This document shows, piece by piece, positions 34,101 to 37,959 of a stretch of DNA of 37,959 bases; the first letter of the stretch is position 1; the number at the start of each line of letters is the position of its first letter. The DNA is from Candidatus Cloacimonadota bacterium (GTDB lineage: Bacteria > Cloacimonadota > Cloacimonadia > Cloacimonadales > Cloacimonadaceae). The notes under the pieces are model-generated. The model saw nothing but the letters and a program-made list of their open reading frames with translations. It made no database searches and was not told where the DNA came from. Both the position numbers and the translations under genes were made by a program. The stretch is taken from NCBI GenBank assembly GCA_020532215.1, contig JAJBBF010000157.1, positions 1 to 37,959 on the forward strand. The letters run 5' to 3'.

Positions 34101-35037
34101 TGTCGACCTCGGAGTGCGTGCCCAGAGAATTTTGCTGATGCACCAGCCAGGGCGTGTGGTTGATCAGGTCATGACGGGCGCGGGAATTGTCCCGGATCGG
34201 CAGGGCCGGCCAGCGGCGTCCGTTGCCGGCGGAGAGCATCACGTTGGGGTGTCCGGAGTATTTGTTCCAGTCAAAGCTGTGGATCTGCAGGGAAAACTCG
34301 GTCCGGCCGGTGAGACCGCGCAGCTGGTCGCAGGCCTGCTGGTAGAATTCGTTTAAGGGATGAGCGGCGCAGCGCGAGGGGTCGCTGATCGACTGGTTGT
34401 TGCTGTAATAGGGAGGGATGTAAGCCACTTCGCGTCCGGCGCCGGAGATCAGCAGGAAGCGCGCGTCCAGCTTGTAAAAGGCTTCCAGCGCGAACACCGG
34501 CGAGGGGTAATCGTCGCAGGGATGCGGAGCGGTGATCACCAACTGCCGGCTGGCCCAGGGATTGAACACATAGAGGCCCCAGCCGTAATCGAAGCTGCCG
34601 GTCTCGTCATCCGCGGGGTCGTCGGTGCCGTTGTCGTCGATGTCGTCATTGAGGAATTCCCGCAGCATGAAAAGGTTGCGGCCGCTGTCCAGATCCTGGA
34701 AATTCACCACCTGATAGGGGAAACCATAGTTACGGATCTTCATCTGCGCGCCAGCCAGGTCCTGCGCCAGAAAATCGTCCACCACCAGGCTCCAGAGGCC
34801 AAGCTCCGCCTGTGTGGGGATGTGATATTCGCCAAAATCGTTGTTCTGCGTTTCCCAGGGCGCATACACGTTCAGCCCGGAAACCTGGCCTTCGGAGATG
34901 TGGCTCACCCAGTTGTCATAGCTGCAGGCGGGTTCCGAGCCATACAGGAATCCGCGCAGCGATCCCACTTCCGTGCTAACGGAACCCAGGCCGCCGCAGA
35001 GCAGCAGCAGAACGGCGAAAGAAGCTAATCGGGGCAA
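31177..35037 (-). CDS. large secreted protein with hydrolase-like N-domain, Fn3 domains and T9SS/FlgD-type C-terminal tail
   Basis: A TTG at 35037 is taken as start (1286 aa): AAGGAG lies 6 bases upstream and the product begins with a clean signal peptide (MPRLASFAVLLLLCGGLGSV). The frame also opens at 35064-35067, but without a ribosome site. The N-terminal about 440 residues hold APHPCDDYPSPVFALEAFY (about 170-188), SDPSRCAAHPLNEFYQQA and FSLQIHSFDWNKYSG (about 248-262): an H-x-x-D(D) then H spacing reminiscent of zinc N-formylglutamate amidohydrolase/M14-like folds. Two Fn3 domains follow (PSNPENLRV ... and PITEFSATAGNGAVDLYFAA), then further beta-rich regions. The tail ISVYPNPFRAELRIQL ... 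LPAGIYLLRISSEQG is the T9SS/FlgD Ig-like sorting module, predicting export and surface attachment. Enzymatic activity is an inference. Confidence 0.8.
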   Translation of the reverse strand: MPRLASFAVLLLLCGGLGSVSTEVGSLRGFLYGSEPACSYDNWVSHISEGQVSGLNVYAPWETQNNDFGEYHIPTQAELGLWSLVVDDFLAQDLAGAQMKIRNYGFPYQVVNFQDLDSGRNLFMLREFLNDDIDDNGTDDPADDETGSFDYGWGLYVFNPWASRQLVITAPHPCDDYPSPVFALEAFYKLDARFLLISGAGREVAYIPPYYSNNQSISDPSRCAAHPLNEFYQQACDQLRGLTGRTEFSLQIHSFDWNKYSGHPNVMLSAGNGRRWPALPIRDNSRARHDLINHTPWLVHQQNSLGTHSEVDILDFYCVYQYPTDPVTYLHDSVNVDLPFNTELPGAEFNQQMLYTTQQNVYDVYSPFLHVEMDELPKCYARTPANWNWFFGYDTETQAWIPDQRYTRFTQFFLPWLNALEAVIDSMLVLDDGTGPSNPENLRVTSLFSQEAEIAWDRSYSYDFDSYVLHLRWEEQGIWHSQVLDRHTNSELAWQNQDSYILDLDVEPRVYYLSVQARDKHGNHSLRSNEIKIFKLGSPITEFSATAGNGAVDLYFAAGSDSALGFNIHRAAGNAAPELLSSWIWDPDLQPDPGGNYTFLDTNLANGTIYHYQVSAEYPGGQENYFWQTLSASPNPLWSLTLNDIDHQLSKNFQFGTNPLASDGWDQLDQYESATGGQLKIGSFLPEADDSVVFIRDIRSWIDPNNTNKRWDLRCRSQNTGVYLYLSAGAELLASGHDILIYDVQRDRWHDLREGPYSWWNTQTGWQDLQLHWGKQLPRVQFTPAPDLFAWQGDTLNLHYVVVNLPRVESVDLWLCTGQDSLEIATGLPPQITDWPYTALQELSGAQLLVLAQLAEGGSLHRYSRQRFNVLPQNISYQQDPGYSLLSFPHSGFGPPVSEFLGNSASAWILDSLWIPQSTLNNQQGFLIRHPQAFQATLPVETPAWPLTLNLHPGWNLLPNPHYYHYELKDLRFTHGQSQKSYSQLVAEGLLPPRVILYDDAGFRLARSIPPGQAALVHYQDTLPLSVVFDPCYHDGEAFNWTEQWSVSLSLSDGYNSGEAVQAGTADLSSEGLDTLFDLPKPPPFPDMPYRLALRLADPQTGETHLLQCEYRGLYPFYNQSEKTWQLQLELADQRPLRFRLDTSSLPESYSAELSLFGQAWELHDGQPLWCDPPSAGTHLGQISIRSYTPTKPHSSKSEGISVYPNPFRAELRIQLSSIKAEEISLAVYNLRGQKVCELKRGKLSQDHTDLIWDGRDGRGEDLPAGIYLLRISSEQGIQTHKLVKY

Positions 35038-35395
35038 GGCAGTCTCCTTTGTAATCAACCTCATCAATTCACAGCCTTTCGCGTTCCCATGCTATTGTCA
35101 AGAGATATGTTCCGAAAGTGATGCGCCTGACAGGTAGCTGTGCCAAACCCGGGCTGCTTCTGCGGGTTCTTATCTGACCGCAACGCTTTTAGCTTGCCTG
35201 GAGCGGCTTTGCCTTTAATATAAAGATAACCGAAAAATTTGACTTGAATAAAAAGGAAAAGACCACGCAATTGTTATTATTGCCCCACACAGATTGTAAA
35301 ACGTAACAAGAACATGAGAATCAACAAGTTGGAATATCCACCAACATTTGGTCCTCAACATCGATAGCCACAAATAATGACAAAAGGAGAGTGAG
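35038..35395. other. intergenic region, AT-rich toward the right, holding copy 1 of a flanking direct repeat
   Basis: It lies between the divergent secreted-protein gene and the orphan exported gene. The left third has the composition of the rest of the window; from about 35210 it becomes AT-rich. It holds the sequence at 35184-35233 repeated at 37241-37293. No gene with a ribosome site was found. Confidence 0.5.
35184..35233 (+). repeat. imperfect direct repeat, copy 1 (left edge of AT-rich segment)
   Basis: The core AGCTTGCCTGGAGCGGCTTT, followed by GCC and TTAATATA, recurs at 37241-37293 with few changes in the core, and both copies end in (A)CCGA. The two copies bracket the AT-rich accessory segment. 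A shared promoter-like element is the other reading, since both lie upstream of + strand genes. Confidence 0.6.
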
Positions 35396-36349
35396 ATGTT
35401 TTCGCATCAATGGAGAATTCTGCGATTTGTATTCCTAGTAGTTAGTTTCCTTGAGATTTACATTTGCCTTGCATATGCGGATGGCTACTATGACGAAACT
35501 GGATCACTTGTAGAGTGTAATATCGAGTTGGTGGCAAATGACTATCTGATATTCAGCAAGATGGTAAAAGACGATTATGGTAAGTGGGTTGAAGTAACGA
35601 ACATTGTAATGGCATGTAACATAACCTCATTTTTCCATGAGTCTGACCGGCAGGAGCTGTTTATTTTTCCGCTTTCGGGTGAGGAGCTAATGAGGGTTAA
35701 AACGAAGATGCAGTATTTGGACAGAGATTATATTCAAAACGTAGGTCTCTACATTACGGTTGGTTTTGGCTCGGGACAAGGCTTCCAGAGTTCATACGAT
35801 ATCAACGAGTTTTTCGATATCCCCGGAGTTGAGTTCGGAAGAGGCGTCTGGCATTGGGATCTGGTCGGTTGTTTTGGATATCGCAACATAGCTCAGGTTG
35901 AGGGCAGGTTTTCATACCGAAACTCACGAATGAAATACGAAGGTGAGACAGTAGTTGGCATGAGACATACCTCTTGGCAAGCCATGGCAAGGATAAATCC
36001 CAACATTACAAATTGGGGCTTTAGGCGCAAGCCTTTTGATGTTTACCTGGTCTATGGCATTGGTAGGTCTCCCGGCTATATGATTCCGGAACTGGATGCG
36101 GGATTTGTAGATGGGAAGGTTAACACATACGGTCTCTATATCGGCGGTCCTTCTGCCGAGTTGATTGATGAAGTAAACACGGGAAACTCTTTCCTGATAT
36201 TATTGGGCGGCTTCTCTTTGGAATATGAAAAGGTCACTTACAGAAAGATTGATTATTCCGATGGAGGAATTGGAGACCTTGCCAAGCCAATCTCAGTAGG
36301 ATGTTTGAAATTTTTACTGAACTTTCAGTTGGGCGGAAAAATCTTTTAA
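35396..36349 (+). CDS. exported orphan protein, possible outer-membrane beta-barrel
   Basis: I do not recognise this 317-aa protein. It starts at an ATG with AGGAG about 8 bases upstream and has a signal peptide (hydrophobic stretch FVFLVVSFLEIYICLA, cleavage near AYADG). The mature part is rich in Tyr, Phe and Gly with alternating polar/hydrophobic strands (GLYITVGFGSGQGFQSSYDI, WQAMARINPNITNWGF, FDVYLVYGIGRSPGYM), ending in LLNFQLGGKIF. A terminal Phe and strand-like pattern would suit an outer-membrane barrel, but this is weak evidence. The gene is clearly AT-richer than its neighbours and uses A/T-ending codons (TAT, GGA, ATA), which suggests transfer. It has no operon partner. Confidence 0.65.
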   Translation: MFSHQWRILRFVFLVVSFLEIYICLAYADGYYDETGSLVECNIELVANDYLIFSKMVKDDYGKWVEVTNIVMACNITSFFHESDRQELFIFPLSGEELMRVKTKMQYLDRDYIQNVGLYITVGFGSGQGFQSSYDINEFFDIPGVEFGRGVWHWDLVGCFGYRNIAQVEGRFSYRNSRMKYEGETVVGMRHTSWQAMARINPNITNWGFRRKPFDVYLVYGIGRSPGYMIPELDAGFVDGKVNTYGLYIGGPSAELIDEVNTGNSFLILLGGFSLEYEKVTYRKIDYSDGGIGDLAKPISVGCLKFLLNFQLGGKIF

Positions 36350-36738
36350 GACTGCAAAGTTATTTATTTGAATTACTTAAGTCTGTCTTTCAAGCTGAAC
36401 TGCTTGAAAGCAAAGAGAGTCATCACTCAAACAACAGGTTGCTGGCCACGCCTAACAACCCTGTAGGCTATTTCCTGCTAGCAAACTCAATCAGTTTGAC
36501 GATCCGCTTCTGCCTGATCTTATGCCCCTAGCCTTGTCTATCCAAGTGATCCTCCTAAAGGGATCGATGTTCATAACACTGATTCAGGTTTTACGGTCGA
36601 TTGTCAGCGCTACCGGTATCCAGGCCTTGGTGTAGAACAAAACGAAAGTAAATTCTTACAAAGAAATGTGGGCAGAAACAGCAACTCAAATTGCCCAGTC
36701 AAAAAAAGGGGGCATGTGAGTAATTTGCCGCTGAGGAT
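36350..36738 (+). other. gene-free AT-rich stretch with decayed coding remnants
   Basis: No intact gene is seen. One frame stays open from about 36518 to a TAG at about 36800 and gives a non-random-looking peptide (YPSDPPKGIDVHNTDSGFTV, then RYRYPGLGVEQNE), with no start codon near a ribosome site; another frame upstream reads LNQFDDPLLPDLMP. The alternation of frames suggests a decayed gene whose family I cannot name. Confidence 0.35.
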
Positions 36739-37153
36739 TTGCTTGACAGAGGAAAGACTCGGGATGATTTATCCAGTAAACCCGAAGGAGAAAAGATAGA
36801 CATCAGTATCCTGGACAATCTAAAACCAACCCAGATAGCGCAGCTAGCCATCTGCGAAGGCGTAGAGCCTCGGATGCGGCCTATGACCCTGATCGTCAAA
36901 GGGCGATGGCTTTTTGGCTACCGGAGCCCGGGATCATAAAGCGCTCAGATCGTCGCCACCCCAATGCTGAGTTCTGCCTGTTTTTCTCTGCTGAAGCCGG
37001 ACCCGGTTATGTGCACAGCAGAGGTATGTTGGTCCGAGTGGACAAACCAGGCAAGAGATCGCGAGTTTCACGCCTTTCATTTATGACTACTGCAAGGATC
37101 CTGGCGATCGCAATTTCCACCTCTACGAGTTTGAACTACGCCAATTGCGGTAA
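36739..37153 (+). pseudogene. frameshifted pyridoxamine 5'-phosphate oxidase-like FMN-binding split-barrel pseudogene
   Basis: Three consecutive frames together spell one split-barrel flavoprotein of about 135 residues. Frame 1 (36739-about 36925) gives ILDNLKPTQIAQLAICEGVE then PRMRPMTLIVKGRWLFGYRS, the usual N-terminal strands with R-x-R-P-M. Frame 3 (about 36930-37055) gives IIKRSDRRHPNAEFCLFFSA then GPGYVHSRGMLVRVDKPGKR, matching the family's K-x-R-x-x-x-N-P-x-x-E-x-C and G-Y-V-x-x-x-G steps. Frame 2 (37052-37153) gives FTPFIYDYCKDPGDRNFHLY then EFELRQLR and TAA, matching the D-P-x-D-x-x-x-x-L-Y end. Two frameshifts are needed, so the gene is broken unless the sequence has errors. Members usually bind FMN or F420 and reduce small molecules. 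Confidence 0.7.
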
Positions 37154-37240
37154 CTGAAGCCCGGTGAAATGTACGAGGAAGTTCTCGAGCTCTGATCCAG
37201 CTTGGTTCATTTTCCGTTTGTATCTTCTGCCTTCGCCAGG

Positions 37241-37293
37241 CGCTCTTTCAGCTTGCCCGGAGCCGCTTTGCCCTTATTATATCTGTAAACCGA
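37241..37293 (+). repeat. imperfect direct repeat, copy 2 (right edge of AT-rich segment)
   Basis: It matches 35184-35233: core AGCTTGCCCGGAGCCGCTTT, then GCC and TTATTATA, ending AACCGA. It lies 37 bases upstream of the alcohol dehydrogenase start and may double as that gene's promoter region (TATTAT at about 37276). Normal base composition resumes here. Confidence 0.6.
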
Positions 37294-37329
37294 CAGACTT
37301 TGGAACGGTTCAGAGATTTAGGAGCAGAC

Positions 37330-37959
37330 ATGGAATCCTTCAGTTTCCACAACCCCACCCGGATCCATTTCGGGACCGGGATGATAAAGCAGATCGGGCC
37401 GGAGCTCAAACAGGCAGGAATTGGCAAATGCCTGCTGGTGGCCGGCGGCGGCTCGATCCGCGCCAATTCGGTCTACGACCAGGTTACCGCCAGCCTGAGG
37501 TCCAGCCAGATCGCCTGGGCTGAAGCCTGGGGCGTGCAGTCCAACCCCACTTTGGCCAAGGTCCGCGAACTGATCAAGCTGGCCCGGGCCGAAGAGGTGC
37601 AAGCCATTCTGGCCGTGGGCGGAGGCAGCGTGATCGACAGCGCCAAAGCCACAGCGGCGGGTTTTTACCTGCCGGATGTTTGGGACGCCTTCACCGGCAG
37701 AGAGCGCGTAAGCCAGGCCCTGCCGGTCTTCACGGTGCTCACCCTTTCCGCCACCGGCAGCGAGATGAACGGCAACGCGGTGATCACCAACACCGCCGAA
37801 CAAAAGAAATGGAGCATCGGCTCCCCGCTGCTCTATCCGAGGGTTTCCATCATCGATCCCTCCGTGCAGTGCAGCCTGCCCTGGCGCCAAACAGTGAACG
37901 GCGCCCTGGACGCAACCGCCCATATTCTGGAATACTTTTTCATGGATAGCCGCCCGGAG
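37330..37959 (+). CDS. iron-containing alcohol dehydrogenase (butanol dehydrogenase-like), 3' end outside window
   Basis: An open frame from ATG 37330 runs off the window after 210 codons; family members are about 390 aa. GGAG lies 5 bases before the ATG. The start FSFHNPTRIHFGTGMIKQIG is the BdhA/YqhD-type opening. The NAD(P)-binding motif is GGGSVIDSAK (97-106), and the first two metal ligands are Asp194 and His198 in VNGALDATAHILEYFF, the remaining two histidines being beyond the edge. FTVLTLSATGSEMNGNAVIT is typical of the long-chain butanol/aldehyde reductase group. It would reduce aldehydes to alcohols (or the reverse) in fermentation with Fe2+ or Zn2+. Confidence 0.9.
   Translation, partial: MESFSFHNPTRIHFGTGMIKQIGPELKQAGIGKCLLVAGGGSIRANSVYDQVTASLRSSQIAWAEAWGVQSNPTLAKVRELIKLARAEEVQAILAVGGGSVIDSAKATAAGFYLPDVWDAFTGRERVSQALPVFTVLTLSATGSEMNGNAVITNTAEQKKWSIGSPLLYPRVSIIDPSVQCSLPWRQTVNGALDATAHILEYFFMDSRPE

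Overview
The window looks like chromosomal DNA of a Gram-negative, anaerobic, fermentative or syntrophic bacterium of the FCB superphylum. A Cloacimonadota-like organism fits best, but no rRNA or ribosomal marker is present, so this stays an inference. It rests on a complete type IV pilus locus, a secreted protein ending in a T9SS/FlgD-type tail (YPNPF ... GIYLLRI), a ferredoxin-linked 2-oxoacid oxidoreductase operon that includes methylmalonyl-CoA epimerase, and large secreted multidomain (Fn3, lamin-tail, choice-of-anchor) proteins. Most of the window is moderately GC-rich; about 35.2-37.2 kb is visibly AT-richer and looks acquired.

Layout. 2-751: 3' end of a GNAT-fold gene. 752-1029: intergenic repeats and a bidirectional terminator. 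1030-3051 (-): periplasmic parvulin-type chaperone with C-terminal TPRs, divergent from the pilus locus. 3165-17376 (+): type IV pilus cluster read from a strong sigma-54-type promoter, in the order major pilin, PilT, two minor pilins, an oversized GspK/PilX-like minor pilin, PilM, PilN, PilO, a PilP/GspC-like protein, PilQ, a six-to-seven-domain Ig-like lipoprotein, PilB, PilC. No prepilin peptidase or PilS/PilR is in the window. 17377-18063: convergent intergenic region with a long interrupted inverted repeat around an AT-rich core. 18064-20163 (-): M3 metallopeptidase. 20525-24391 (+): 1288-aa secreted multidomain protein. 24443-24989: repeat-rich intergenic region. 24990-29930 (-): seven-gene operon (SpoVG-like protein, aminotransferase, KorD, KorA, KorB, KorC, methylmalonyl-CoA epimerase). 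30047-31027 (-): lipoate-protein ligase. 31177-35037 (-): 1286-aa secreted protein with a possible hydrolase head, Fn3 domains and a T9SS-type tail. 35184-37293: AT-rich accessory segment bounded by an imperfect direct repeat, carrying one exported orphan protein and a frameshifted flavin split-barrel pseudogene. 37330-end (+): 5' part of an iron-containing alcohol dehydrogenase that runs off the window.

How the genes work together. The pilus cluster encodes nearly everything needed to build, extend (PilB) and retract (PilT) a pilus. The unusual parts are the 628-aa minor-pilin-like protein and the Ig-domain lipoprotein between pilQ and pilB. The kor operon suggests a flow amino acid to 2-oxoacid (aminotransferase), then succinyl-CoA plus reduced ferredoxin (KorDABC), then (S)-/(R)-methylmalonyl-CoA interconversion (Mce), linking amino-acid oxidation to propionate metabolism.

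Most promising for novelty: the sigma-54 promoter buried in a near-perfect palindrome before the pilin gene, the pilus-linked Ig lipoprotein and giant minor pilin, the long inverted repeat at 17.6-18.0 kb, the lamin-tail domain nested inside an Fn3 domain, and the uncharacterised secreted putative hydrolase.
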